Shown here in pieces: positions 11,262 to 22,355 of a stretch of 64,000 nt of DNA; within the stretch, counting starts at the first letter, position 1, and each line of letters begins with the position of its first letter. Source of the DNA: Symbiodinium natans. Lineage: Eukaryota > Sar > Dinophyceae > Suessiales > Symbiodiniaceae. The stretch spans positions 1 to 64,000 of the forward strand of contig CAJNDS010000548.1 in assembly GCA_905221605.1 (NCBI GenBank), written 5' to 3'. The notes below the pieces were generated by a model, which was not told the origin of the DNA, ran no database searches, and worked only from the letters and a program-made list of their open reading frames with translations. The position numbers were made by a program, and so were the translations under genes.

Positions 11262-11550
11262 AAACCTTCTGGCCTACCCCTTCAACTCTAAACCACCCTA
11301 AACCCTCGGTAAATTGAGATATAACAGCACAGTTCCCGTAGCATGCTATATCAGAAACCATTTATTCCTACGAGACGTACAACCGCCTAAAACACGGTGA
11401 CAAAAAATAAAACAGCGAGGCATCTGAAAAGACTTTCTGGCCTTCCCCTTCAACTCTAAACCACTAAACCCTCGCTATATAAAGGCTTAACAGCACAGTT
11501 CCCGTAGCACGCTATGTCATTTCTTCTTACGAGACGCACAACATAAACCA
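11262..11550. repeat. tandem duplication of ~165 bp
   Basis: 11262-11395 and 11428-11550 share 'ttctggcctaccccttcaactctaaaccac', 'aacagcacagttcccgtagca.gctat.tca' and 'tacgagacg.acaac' in the same order with scattered differences, so an old tandem duplicate. Confidence 0.8.
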
Positions 11551-12499
11551 AGGTTTCGTATACTTTTTTGTAGTCAGGATGTGATATCCTGTTGCTTTGG
11601 ACGAGTATTACGTAAGACTTTAAGCGCCTGTGGGTCTTGCGGATAATTGGAGAATAAGCATCATCCTTGACAAATGATAACCATGATGGGAGACCTGTGG
11701 GAAGCATTGAGAATGAAAAAGCAAGATACTTGCGAGCAATTACTTGCAGCCTGTTGGAAGGTCTCAGGAAATCGCGAAAGGACATTTGCTCACAGTATTC
11801 TCGTGTCCCTGGGGCTTAAAGTAAATGATTTTCCGCATTACCCTATGCGCTCGAATACTTCTGAGTCTCATGGTTCGTTCTCCGCTATCGGGATTTGATA
11901 CGCCATACATTTATCCTATATACACACTTGATGTGGGCACCTATTCTACGTACTTTCTCTTTGCGTTTTCAATCGGCCTTGCGGCCGAAGGATCAGGATT
12001 GAAGATTCTCGGGGAGAGTTCCCCGGCATCGTCAACCCGATTAAGCAGCTGGAGCGCTTACTCGGCGATGGGGTCCAGTAGTTCAATATTTCATATGCTC
12101 TGCTAAAGTCTGTAGAATTTTCAAGCCCCCCTCCCAAAGACCCATCTGTGTTTTGGTGTTTGGGATACCGTAAGCCAAAGCTAAATGAAAGGGAAGAAGT
12201 CCCTTTTTCCTCTGCCAATCTTCTTCCTCCCACTCCTCTCTTCCTCTCCTATTCCTTTCTTAGCATAGAGCATGGAGTGATGAGAGGGAAGGGGTGAAAG
12301 CGGATGAGAAAAGTGACAGAGAGGGCAGGGCGAAATCTTCATTTCCTTGCCTTTTTCGTCCCTCTCACCTCTCCTTCTCATCGTTCTCTTGCTTTCTCGT
12401 GTGAGAAGGATGTGGACAGGGCATGGAACAAGGCGAGGGAAGGGGGGGGGGGGCGAAATCGAGTGAGAAAGGATGGAACAAGGAAGAAATGAGGAAAAA

Positions 12500-13395
12500 T
12501 GGACAGGACAGGTCAGGTGTTTGGTTTGGCGACTATATACACGTGGACCAGCAGAGTGACAAGCCCAAACCAAAGAGAAAAAGCAAATCCAAATCGCCCA
12601 CCTCCCGCTCACCCATCTGAAAAAAAACAACAAAAATGCATCCGTAGCGAGTGTTCGCCTACGGTCAAATCGATCTACAGAGGTCCCGGCACATCCCTTG
12701 TCGAACAGGCAAAAAAGCAGAAACATAGCAAGGGGGGGTCGGGCTTGCCATTGGTGTTGGCATGTGGCCAAAACACCGCCACAAGGGGATCGTGTCCCCC
12801 TGCACCCTTCGGCTAGTCGTGCCAGCCAATCCCTTGACAGGCAAAATCCGACCACGACGTATCGACGCCTCCCCCCGCCACGAACCCGCCTTTTTCGTAG
12901 AAGCTGTCAACAGGCCCGATTTCGCCGATTCCGAACCGGCTGAAAACGACGACACACTCGCAACAGCATGTGAACAAGCGAGTGAGGGTACTCTGGGTGT
13001 GAAGTTACCACAAAAACCTCGAGAAGAACTTGACCGAGAGTATCTTCGTCCGACAGCCCACCCAGGAAGCTGCCCGACACGACACCGCTTCGAGAGAAGG
13101 CGGCGAAGGCACTCCATGAGCACCCCCCCCAACACCTTCCCCCGAACAAAGAAACCCAATGGCACGGGACCAGTGGAGCAAGACCGCAAGAGTGCGGATG
13201 CCGTTAAGAGAATTGGCGGCACTCTCACCCCATCAGTATAAAAGGCCCACCAAACTGTAACCAACCAAAGTGACAAAGGTGACACCCCTCAGGGTATGGA
13301 GTTGGTCTCAGTAGGGGCGCTACCTTACCCCTAGCTGAGTCCCTTCCCTCGCCCACGTGGAGGACTCCGCCGTCAGGGTGAGTAAACATGGCTCA
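12500..13395 (+). mobile_element. 896-bp TG...CA block, possible solo LTR
   Basis: Present in copy A and absent from the equivalent place in copy B (about 16050), so either inserted here or lost there. It begins TGGACAGG and ends GGCTCA, the TG...CA ends typical of LTRs, and has TATAAAA at 13237-13243 near its 3' side. No clear target duplication: flanks are AAAAA and GAAGA. Evenly mixed, GC-rich composition unlike its surroundings. Confidence 0.4.
12762..13241 (+). CDS. unrecognised 159-codon open frame in the TG...CA block
   Basis: The longest mixed-composition open frame of the island, starting MWPKHRHKGIVSPCTLRLVV and ending TLTPSV. Basic overall (RRRRR near residue 113), Pro-rich, no transmembrane segment, no domain recognised. 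The opposite strand is also open for long stretches, so it may be a chance frame in GC-rich DNA or a decayed element gene. Confidence 0.2.
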   Translation: MWPKHRHKGIVSPCTLRLVVPANPLTGKIRPRRIDASPRHEPAFFVEAVNRPDFADSEPAENDDTLATACEQASEGTLGVKLPQKPREELDREYLRPTAHPGSCPTRHRFERRRRRHSMSTPPNTFPRTKKPNGTGPVEQDRKSADAVKRIGGTLTPSV

Positions 13396-14144
13396 GAAGA
13401 GGAAGCGAGAGATACCCTATCCCATCCCAATGTTGCTATATCTCAGGGGCCTCCCGAATGCAGGGGCCTTTAGAGGCTAGAGCTTCCAGTAGCATCCAAC
13501 CCTCCCTCCCAGCTCGACATGAGACATTGCCTCTCCTCCCCTCCCCTCACCTCTTCCTTTCCTCGCAGAAAGAGACAGACCATAGTCCGCAATCTTATAA
13601 TGCCCTTCATTCTCCTTGCTTAACCTTGCCTTTTCTATCCCCCCACTTAATGGCAAAAGGAACAGAAGAGGAAAGGCTCATGGGCTGGACACGAGAAAAG
13701 CGAGAGCGGGGTCAAGGAGGAGAACGAACATGGAAAAGAAAGGAAGGAGAGCTAGAGGGAAGATAGAGAGATAGAGAGGAGAAATGAAGGACAAAGACCG
13801 TGGAAGAAAGGCGTGAGCAATGCTCGGGACATAAGTGTAAGGGGTGAGGAAAAGGAACAGTGGATAACAAAAACAAGTGTCCTGCTTGACCCCTTTTTGT
13901 TCTCCAAGCGGCCCTCTTTTCACCATCGCTTCCTTCTTCCTCTCCTTCATTGTTTTTGTTTCCTTCACCCTGTTCCCCTATCTGTCGCTCTTCCACTGTC
14001 TTCCTTCTTCCTCTTCTCCCTAATTGTTGTCTCCTTCTCTTTGCTTCTCTATCTGTCTCCATCTCTCTCACTCCGGTGCTCCCCGGCGTTTTCTGTTCAA
14101 TTGCTCATCCTTTCTGACTTTACGAGGCGGACCCTGTACAAACG

Positions 14145-14384
14145 ATGGGTCCTGTTCTGGACATGGTCCCGCACTGCCTCTTTCCACACACTCCAGACCT
14201 CTCTGAGCCGCCCCAAGAGTTTCTTAAAGACAATAGCATTCCGAAGAACAACGAAATCCTGTCATTTATTGAAATACTGGATGGACTCGTTGATTCCTTT
14301 TCAAATGAAGGGTTCTATCGTTCACGGTGTTCCTTAGAACAGGAGGGCCTTTCAGGACAACGCCCTCATCTGTATTCAACATAG
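14145..14384 (+). CDS. unrecognised 79-codon open frame in copy A
   Basis: Starts MGPVLDMVPHCL. Its C-terminal 54 codons (KDNSIPKNNEILSFIEILDG ... GQRPHLYST, stop) have normal amino-acid balance, unlike the low-complexity frames around. The same C-terminal frame recurs in copy B (to 17331), where a 262-bp block interrupts it upstream. Function unknown. Confidence 0.25.
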   Translation: MGPVLDMVPHCLFPHTPDLSEPPQEFLKDNSIPKNNEILSFIEILDGLVDSFSNEGFYRSRCSLEQEGLSGQRPHLYST

Positions 14385-15043
14385 GCAGGGCTACCTGTGA
14401 TTAAGAATACACGGAACGGTTCATTCTAAGAAAATAAACTCTCTCATTTCAATCGGAGCGGACGGACCCACTCATCTATCAAGAAAAGAGCCGAAAGCAT
14501 TTGGGAGGAATTAAAATACGAATGAGGGGCTATCGCAGTATCCTTTTGTCTTCTGACACGGATTCTTTGACAGAAGGGGTTCCTGCCTCTTGTTTCTTTC
14601 AAGAAAGGGAGGCTTTCGAGTGGCAAGGGGCGAACTCACGCCCACCCCAGTCTTTGGGGCCACTCTGAAAACAGCTTGGAGAGGACAGTTGCTTCTCTCT
14701 CCTTTTTCTGTTTCTCTATCTCTTGCTCCGTGTCTGTCGTTCTCCTTCCCTCCTTCTGCGAATCTGCTTCTTTCAATATCCACCAGGGCCCCGCCGTTTT
14801 CGGGTTCCTTGAAGGGGCTCCCTGAAAGGGCCTCCCAGGGGTTTGAGAGAAGACCGCGAAAGGGCAAAAGGGGACACTTCTTGAAGGATGTTGAATGGCA
14901 AGTAAAAAACGGGAGGGGCGAGGAGGAAAGAGGAAAGAACAAGAAGAAGGAAGAGGGGAAGAGAAAGGAATGATGGCAGGAAGGAGGGAAGGAGGCAGAG
15001 AGGGAGAGAGACAGAGAGAGAGAGAGACAGAGACAAAGAGAAG

Positions 15044-15117
<74 letters not shown>

Positions 15118-15184
15118 CGAAAGAGAAAAAGATGGAGAGAGATACGATGAATAAAAGAACCACACTCAGCTATTTAAAGGGTGT

Positions 15185-15600
15185 GAAGATGCTCCGGGGA
15201 GAATTCCCGGGCATCTTCAATCTTCAATCTTCAAACACAGGGCCGATTAAGCACTCCACCTGCTGCTTAATCGGCCCTTGGATTGAAGATTGAATATTGA
15301 ATATGCCGGGGAACTCTCCCCGGAGTATCTTCAACACCAAACCCCTGCCGATTAAGCACTTCATCTGCCTAACCGGCCCAGGGTTGAGAATCTAGGATTG
15401 AAGGTGCTCCGGGGAGAGTTCCCGGGCATGTTCAATCTTCAAACCCAGGGCCGATTAAGCAGGTGGAGCGCTCAATCGGCCTTGAGGCCGAAGGATCAGG
15501 ACTGAAGATGCGCGGGGAGAGCTTCCCGGCATCGTCAATCTTTAAGCTTCCAACCCAGGGCCGATTAAGCAGCTGGAGCGCTTACTCGGCGATGGGGTCC
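15185..15600. repeat. cluster of GC-rich hairpin repeats
   Basis: 15185-15332 is a near-perfect palindrome: GCTCCGGGGAGAATTCCCGG, then GGGCCGATTAAGCA, then the mirror image. Partial units follow to 15600, and another fragment with CGGGGAGAGTTCCCCGGCAT and GATTAAGCAG lies at about 11970-12070. Built from two nested palindromes joined by 'tcttcaatc' spacers. Confidence 0.85.
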
Positions 15601-17995
15601 AGTAGTTCAATATTTCATATGCTCTGCTAAAGTCTGTAGCATTTTCAAGCCCCCCTCCCAAAGACCCATCTGTATTTTGGTGTTTGGGATACCGTAAGCC
15701 AAAGCTAAATGAAAGGGAAGAAGTCCCTTTTTCCTCTGCCAATCTTCTTCCTCCCACTCCTCTCTTCCTCTCCTATTCCTTTCTTAGCATAGAGCATGGA
15801 GTGGTGAGAGGGAAGGGGTGAAAGCGGATGAGAAAAGTGACAGAGAGGGCAGGGCGAAATCTTCATTTCCTTGCCTTTTTCGTCCCTCTCACCTCTCCTT
15901 CTCATCGTTCTCTTGCTTTCTCGTTTGAGAAGGATGTGGAAAGGAGGGAAGGGCAGGGCATGGAACAAGGCGGGCGAAGGCGGAACACAGAGAGGGGGGG
16001 GGGGCGAAATCGAGTGAGAAAGGATGGAACAAGCAAGAAATGAGGAAAAAAAGAAGAGGAAGCGAGAGATACCCTATCCCATCCCAATGTTGCTGTGTCT
16101 CAGGGGCCTCGGGAGTTGGCAGGGGCTCCCGGGAGCCTCCCGAATGTAGGGGCCTTTAGAGGCTAGAGCTTCCAGTAGCATCCAACCCTCCCTCCCAGCT
16201 CGACATGAGACATTGCCTCTCCTCCCCTCCCTCACCTCTTCCTTTCCTCGCAGAAAGAGACAGATCATAGTCCGCCATCTTATAATGCCCTTCCTTCTCC
16301 TTGCTTAACCTTGCCTTTTCTATCCCCCCACTTAATGGCAAAAGGAACAGAAGAGGAAAGGCTCATGGGCTGGACACGAGAAAAGCGAGAGCAGGGTCAA
16401 GGAGGAGAACGAACATGGAAAAGACAGGAAGGAGAGCTAGAGCGAGGATAGAGAGATAGAGTGGAGAAATGAAGGACAAAGACCGTGGAAGAAAGGCGTG
16501 AGCGATGCTCGGGACATAAGTGTAAGGGGTGAGGAAAAGGAACAGTGGATAACAAAAACAAGTGTCCTGCTTGACCCCTTTTTGTTCTCCAAGCGGCCCT
16601 CGTTTCACCATCGCTTCCTTCTTCCTCTCCTTCATTGTTTTTGTTTCCTTCACCCTGTTCCCCTATCTGTCGCTCTTTCACTGTCTTCCTTCTTCCTCTT
16701 CTCCCTAATTGTTGTCTCCTTCTCTTTGCTTCTCTATCTGTCTCCATCTCTCTCACTCCGGTGCCCCCCGGCGTTTTCTGTTCAATTGCTCATCCTTTCT
16801 GACTTTACGAGGCGGGCCCTGTACAAACGATGGGTCCTGTTCTGGACATGGTCCCGCACTGCCTCTTTCCACACACTCCAAGCCCCTCTGAGCCGCCCCA
16901 AGAGTTTCGGGCGGCCTTCAGAGAGCGTCTCCCAGGGGCCTCCAAGAGCCCCCATATTGCCAAGAAGAAAAACCACACAGAGACATGTAGAGAAGTAGTT
17001 ACGAGGAGCTGGAGAAGTCCTCCTTCCATCATATCATTCCCTTCATTCTCCTTGCTTAACCTTGCCCTTCTTCTACCCCCCCCAGGGCCGCAAAAGGGAC
17101 ACAAGAAAGGGAGAGTGCAGAAAGCGGGCGCACGAAGAGCGAAAACGAAAGGAAGGAGAAAGAAAGCTTCTTAAAGACAATAGCATTCCGAAGAACAACG
17201 AAATCCTGTCATTTATTGAAATACTGGATGGACTCGTTGATTCCTTTTCAAATGAAGGGTTCTATCGTTCACGGTGTTCCTTAGAACAGGAGGGCCTTTC
17301 AGGACAACGCCCTCATCTGTATTCAACATAGGCAGGGCTACCTCTGATTAAGAATACACGGAACGGTTCATTCTAAGAAAATAAACTCTCTCATTTCAAT
17401 CGGAGCGGACGGACCCACTCATCTATCAAGAAAAGAGCCGAAAGCATTTGGGAGGAATTAAAATACGAATGAGGGGCTATCGCAGTATCCTTTTGTCTTC
17501 TGACACGGATTCTTTGACAGAAGGGGTTCCTGCCTCTTGTTTCTTTCAAGAAAGGGAGGCTTTCGAGTGGCAAGGGGCGAACTCACGCCCACCCCAGTCT
17601 TTGGGGCCACTCTGAAAACAGCTTGGAGAGGACAGTTGCTTCTCTCTCCTTTTTCTGTTTCTCTATCTCTTGCTCCGTGTCTGTCGTTCTCCTTCCCTCC
17701 TTCTGCGAATCTGCTTCTTTCAATATCCACCAGGGCCCCGCCGTTTTCGGGTTCCTTGAAGGGGCTCCCTGAAAGGGCCTCCCAGGGGTTTGAGAGAAGA
17801 CTGCGAAAGGGCAAAAGGGGACACTTCTTGAAGGATGTTGAATGGCAAGTAAAAAACGGGAGGGGCGAGGAGGAAAGAGGAAAGAACAAGAAGAAGGAAG
17901 AGGGGAAGAGAAAGGAATGATGGCAGGAAGGAGGGAAGGAGGCAGAGAAGGAGAGAGACAGAGAGAGACAGAGACAAAGAGAAGAGAGAGGGAGC

Positions 17996-18058
<63 letters not shown>

Positions 18059-18146
18059 GGAGAGACAGAGAGAAAGCGAGAGCGAAAGAGAAAAAGATGG
18101 AGAGGGATACGATGAATAAAAGAACCACACTGAGCTATTTAAAGGG
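15473..18146. repeat. ~3-kb tandem unit, copy B
   Basis: Second copy of the unit at 11950-15175. It lacks the 896-bp TG...CA block and carries a 35-bp addition near 16103-16138, a 262-bp addition at 16908-17169 and a longer broken GA tract (about 17985-18060). Coding capacity as in copy A. Confidence 0.9.
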
Positions 18147-18179
18147 TGTTAAGTCTTTTAGAGAGCCCATAATTTGAAC

Positions 18180-18840
18180 ATTTTGAATAATTGAATTCAG
18201 GTCTTCATTTTTTATAGTATTTTGAATTCAGGTCTTCATTTTTTCATAATATTTGGGAGGCTCAAGATATCACATTGGGCGCAATCACTGTAACTGAACG
18301 ATGCAAACAGTTTTAGTTATGGTTACCGCAAAATATTAAACTGTAGGGTGGAGACCAGAGACCTCAATCATACGATTTGTTTACAAAAATGCACTTCTTG
18401 TAGCCTGGTAAAGATCTTGAAGCATTGAAAAAGTAAGACTGCAACAACGTTAAGGAACGTTGTTGTTTTGCAAAACCTTAAAGCACCATCATTGCTTTAA
18501 CGAAAAGGTTCGATTTGAACCTTGATATGTCCTCAACATCAAAAAACGAAAGGTTTGTTTATCAACCTGGTGCGCCTGCATTTTTGCGTAAACCCTAGTG
18601 TGTCCTAAACTTCAAAAACGACGGGATTTTTGTAAGCCTGGGTGTGCCCCCATCCTCGAAAACGAAGGTGTGTTTGTAAACACGTTCAAGCGAAAGGGTT
18701 TTAATTTTTTGTAAACCCTAGCATAGGGTTTTTGTCAGCCCTAGCGTGCCCTCAACCTCAAAAACGAAAGCTCCTTTTAAATATTAAAATCTCTTAACAT
18801 CCTTAAAACCTAGAAAATTTCAGCGTAGAAGAAGGCAAGG
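18180..18840. repeat. degenerate minisatellite
   Basis: A direct repeat of 'tgaattcaggtcttcatttt' at 18190 and 18223, then four to five degraded ~62-bp units (about 18496-18770) carrying 'aaaacgaaag', 'tttgtaaaccctag' and 'gtgtcctcaacctca'. AT-rich, with no coding signal. Confidence 0.7.
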
Positions 18841-18869
18841 ATTTTTCAAATTTAAAAAGGGGTCCCGGG

Positions 18870-19255
18870 GTCTCAGGGTTAGGGGGTAGGCGCTGAGGCT
18901 CTTAGGAGCTTAGGAGCTTAGGGTTTAGGGTTTAGGGTTTAGGTTTAAGGATTTCGGAGCCTAGGAGTATAGGGTTTGATTTAAGGTTTAAGGGTAGGCG
19001 CTTAGGCGCTTAGGAGCTTAGGAGCTTAGGAGGGTTTAAGGATTTAGGGGGTAGGCACTTAGGTGCTTAGGACCTCAGGAGCTTAGGGTTTAGGGTTTAA
19101 GGGTTTAGGGGTTTAGGGGTTTAGGGGGTAGGCGCCGAGGAGCTTAGGAGCTTTGGAGCTTAGGGTTTAAGGATCTACTAGTGCAGGGGGTAGCTTAGGA
19201 ACTGGTTTAAGGTTTTAAGGGTTGAAGAAGTAGGCGCTTAGGCGCCTAGGAGCTT
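18870..19255 (+). repeat. CTTAGGAG / GTAGGCGCTTAGG decamer region
   Basis: Short units GGAGCTTA, GGCGCTTA and GGGTTTA alternate, forming a transition between island sequence and heptamer-like sequence. Confidence 0.75.
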
Positions 19256-20955
19256 GATTTAAAATAGAAGAAAATCCTTAAAATCCGTAAAAAATAAAAT
19301 CCGAGGCGCCGAATTTGGTTTTAGGAGAAGCCCCAAACGATTTAAATTTTTAAAAATCCTTAAAATCCATAAAAAATAAAATCAAAATAATTTATTTTTT
19401 AAGGATTTTAAGGATTTTATTCGATTTTAACATGCATAAAATCCTTAAAAAATAAATTCGGCCTCTGATTTTATTTTTTAAGGATTTTATTCATTTTAAA
19501 ATAGAAGAAAATCCTTAAAATCCTTAAACAATAAAATCCGAGGCGCCGAATTTGGTTTTAGGAGAAGCCCCAAACGATTTAAATTTTTAAAAATCCTTAA
19601 AATCCAAAAAAAAAATAATAATTTATTTTTTTAAGGGTTTTAAGGATTTTATTTGATTTTCAAATGCATAAAATCCTTAAAAAAATAAATTCGGCCTCTG
19701 ATTTTATTGTTTAAGGATTTTATGCATTTTAAAATAGGAGAAAATCCTTAAAATCCTTAGAAAATAAAATCCGAGGCCGAATTTTGTTTTAGGAGAAGCC
19801 CCAAACGATTTAAATTTTTAAAAATCCTTAAAATCCATAAAAAATAAAATCAAAATAATTTATTTTTTAAGGATTTTAAGGATTTTATTCGATTTTAAAA
19901 TGCATAAAGTCCTTAACAAATAAATTCGGCCTCTGATTTTCTTTTTTAAGGATTTTACGCATTTTAAAATAGGAGAAAACCCTTAAAATCCGTAAAAAAT
20001 AAAATCCGAGGCGCCGAATTTGGTTTTAGGAGAAGCCCCAAACGATTTAAATTTTTAAAAATCTTTAAAATCCATAAAAAATAAAATCAAAATAATTTAT
20101 TTTTTAAGGATTTTATGGATTTTATTTGATTTTCAAATGCATAAAATCCTTACAAAACAAATTCGGCCTCTGATTTTATTTTTTTAAGGATTTTATTCAG
20201 GATTTTCTCCTATTTTAAAATGCATAAAATCCTTAAAAGATAACATCAGAGGCCGAATTTATTTGTTTAAGGATTTTAAGCATTTTAAAATCGAATAAAA
20301 TCCATAAAATCCTTAAAAAATATATTATTTTGATTTTATTTTTTTATGGATTTTCAGGATTTTTAAAAATTTAAATCGTTTGGGGCTTCTCCTAAAACAA
20401 TATTCGGCCTCGGATTTTGTTTTTTAAGGATTTTAAGGATTTTCTCCTATTTTAAAATGCATAAAATCCTTAAACAATAAAATCAGAGGCCGAATTTATT
20501 TTTTAAGGATTTTATGCATTTTAAAATCAAATAAAATCCTTAAAATCCTTAAAAAATAAATTATTTTGATTTTATTTTTTATGGATTTTAAGGATTTTTA
20601 AAAATTTAAATCGTTTGGGGCTTCTCCTAAAACCAAATTCGGCGCCTCGGATTTTATTTTTTAAGGATTTTGAGGATTTTCTTCTATTTTAAAATGCATA
20701 AAATCCTTAAAAAATAAAATCAGAGGCCGAATTTATTTTTTAAGGATTTTATGCATTTTAAAATCGAATAAAATCCTTAAAATCCTTAAAAAATAAATTA
20801 TTTTGATTTTATTTTTTATGGATTTTAAGGATTTTTAAGAATTTAAATCGTTTGGGGCTTCTCCTAAAACCAAATTCGGCGCCTCGATTTTATTTTTTAC
20901 GGATTTTAAGGATTTTCTTCTATTTTAAAATGCATAATATCCTTAAAACATAAAA
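19256..20955. repeat. palindromic pair of ~235-bp tandem arrays
   Basis: Left arm: four direct units of about 233-237 bp starting near 19258, 19495, 19728 and 19961. Right arm: three units in inverse orientation, centred at about 20209.5. Marker pieces are 'gaggcgccgaatttggtttt', 'aggagaagccccaaacgatt' and 'cggcctctgattttat'. Each unit is itself rich in AAAATCCTTAAAATCC and its complement, so it can fold on its own. No ORF. Confidence 0.9.
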
Positions 20956-21012
20956 GCCCAGAAGTCCTTGAGGTCGAGGCCAAGCGCAGCGCCAAATAGA
21001 CCCTAAAGGTCC

Positions 21013-21790
21013 TACGTACTTAGGGGTTTAGGGGTTTAGGGGTTTAGGGGTTTAGGGGTTTAGGGGTTTAGGGGTTTAGGGTTTGGGGTTTAGGGGTTAG
21101 GGGTTGAGGGGTTAGGGGTTTAGGGGTGAGGGCAGGGGTTCAGGGGTTCAGGGGTTCCAGGGGTCAGGGGTTGAGGGGTTAGGGGTGGGGTTAGGGTTTA
21201 GGGTTTGGGGGTTTGGGGGGGTTTCGGGGGTTAGGGGTTTAGGGGTTAGGGTTTAGGGGGTTTGGGGTTCAGGGTTCAGGGTGTTTAGGGGGTTAGGGGT
21301 TAGGGGTTAGGGGTTTAGGGGTTTAGGGGTTTAGGGGTTTAGGGGGGTTAGGGGTTTAGGGGGGTTAGGGGTTTAGGGGTTTAGGGGTTTAGGGGTTTAG
21401 GGGTTTAGGGGTTTAGGGGTTTAGGGGTTTAGGGGTTTAGGGGTTTAGGGGGGTAGGGGTTTAGGGGTTTAGGGGTTTAGGGGTTTAGGGGTTTAGGGGT
21501 TTAGGGGTTTAGGGGTTTAGGGGTTTAGGGGTTTAGGGGTTTAGGGGTGTAGGGGAATAGGGGTGTAGGGGTTGAGGGGTTTTAGGGGTTTAGGGTTGGG
21601 GTGTAGGGGTTTAGGGTTTAGGGGTTTAGGGGGTAGGGGTTTAGGGGTTTAGGGGTTTCCGGGGGTTCAGGGGTTCAGGGGTTCAGGGGTTCAGGGGTTC
21701 AGGGGTTCAGGGGTTCAGGGGTTCAGGGGTTCAGGGGTTCAGGGGTTCAGGGGTTCAGGAGTTCAGGGGTTCAGGGTTCAGGGCGTCGGG
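21013..21790 (+). repeat. TTTAGGGG and TTCAGGGG octamer arrays (right side of island)
   Basis: TTTAGGGG dominates 21020-21650 with frame-shifted variants; a clean TTCAGGGG block follows (21660-21780). Same units and orientation as 9535-10020, which fits a single array split by the island. Confidence 0.95.
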
Positions 21791-22287
21791 TTGAGGGCTT
21801 AGGGCTACTGTTAGCCCATTGATACCTTCTTCCCTTTATTTGGTACAAGGTTCCCTTATAAAGTTGCCAACCCAAACAAGGGTGCGCTTGTTAGAATAAG
21901 GTTACTGTGCTACCAAGGTTGGGGGTCTAGGGTACTGAGTACTGAAGGGTGTGACAAAATCAGCTGCCATCATGGCTTGGTTAATACAGTGTGGGTTTAG
22001 GGCCGTTTAGGGTTTAGGGTGTAGGGTTTAGGGTCTAGGTTTTGGGGTTATTCTGGCCCTACTTAAGAAGTCCTAAGCCCTTTGCTGTACATGATTGCAT
22101 CATGCACGGCCCGTCACGTGCCCCACGCCCTCTTTCAAGTTTAGAGGCTCGACCTTTTAAACCATGTGCCTCGCGGGCCTAAACCTGAACCTCGAACCCT
22201 TAAGACCCTGAGCTCCGAAACCCTACACCCTGAACCTTAAACCCTAAACCCTAAACCCTAAACCCTAAACCCTGATGCGCCTGGCAG
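21791..22287. other. unique sequence then CCCTAAA array
   Basis: Unique sequence with short TTTAGGG patches (21995-22030), no supported exon, ending in a CCCTAAA array (22235-22272) directly before the next exon. Confidence 0.6.
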
Positions 22288-22355
22288 TCGATCAAGATCC
22301 AGCGGAAGAACGCCGAGGAGATGCAGATCGAAGCCGGTGTTCCTTGCCGGGCCAA
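22288..22355 (+). CDS. candidate exon
   Basis: Acceptor CCTGGCAG|TCG, 22 codons: SIKIQRKNAEEMQIEAGVPC then RA, to GC donor AA|GCAAAT. Charged, helix-prone. CCCTAAA upstream, TTTAGGG about 30 bp downstream. Phase 2 at its end fits 22625. Confidence 0.5.

Larger units (their letters stand above)
11950..15175. repeat. ~3-kb tandem unit, copy A
   Basis: Collinear with 15473-18146 at very high identity (for example 12038-12430 against 15565-15955, 13480-14212 against 16165-16905, and 14215-15175 against 17168-18146). Copy A carries an extra block at 12500-13395 and lacks a 262-bp block of copy B. Contains a GA microsatellite (about 15050-15112). Confidence 0.9.
10028..21012. mobile_element. candidate ~11-kb inserted element with 22-bp terminal inverted repeats
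   Basis: 10028-10049 reads GGACCTTTAGGGTCTATTTG followed by GC, and 20991-21012 is its exact reverse complement; one mismatch further in, the match gains another base. Outside lie same-orientation TTTAGGGG arrays on both sides. Inside the heptamer is nearly absent and composition differs (pyrimidine/purine strand bias, AT-rich right part). I see no target-site duplication and recognise no transposase. Confidence 0.5.

Noticed and set aside
10461-11361. Ser/Leu-rich and Arg/Glu-rich ORFs in the left island
   Set aside because: Translations of CT/GA dinucleotide and purine-biased sequence; open in several frames at once.
13458-18177. Many 60-180 codon ORFs in the two ~3-kb copies
   Set aside because: Mostly low-complexity SLSLSL, RERERE or Pro/Ser-rich frames overlapping on both strands. 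Only the KDNSIPKNNEI frame was kept, at low confidence.
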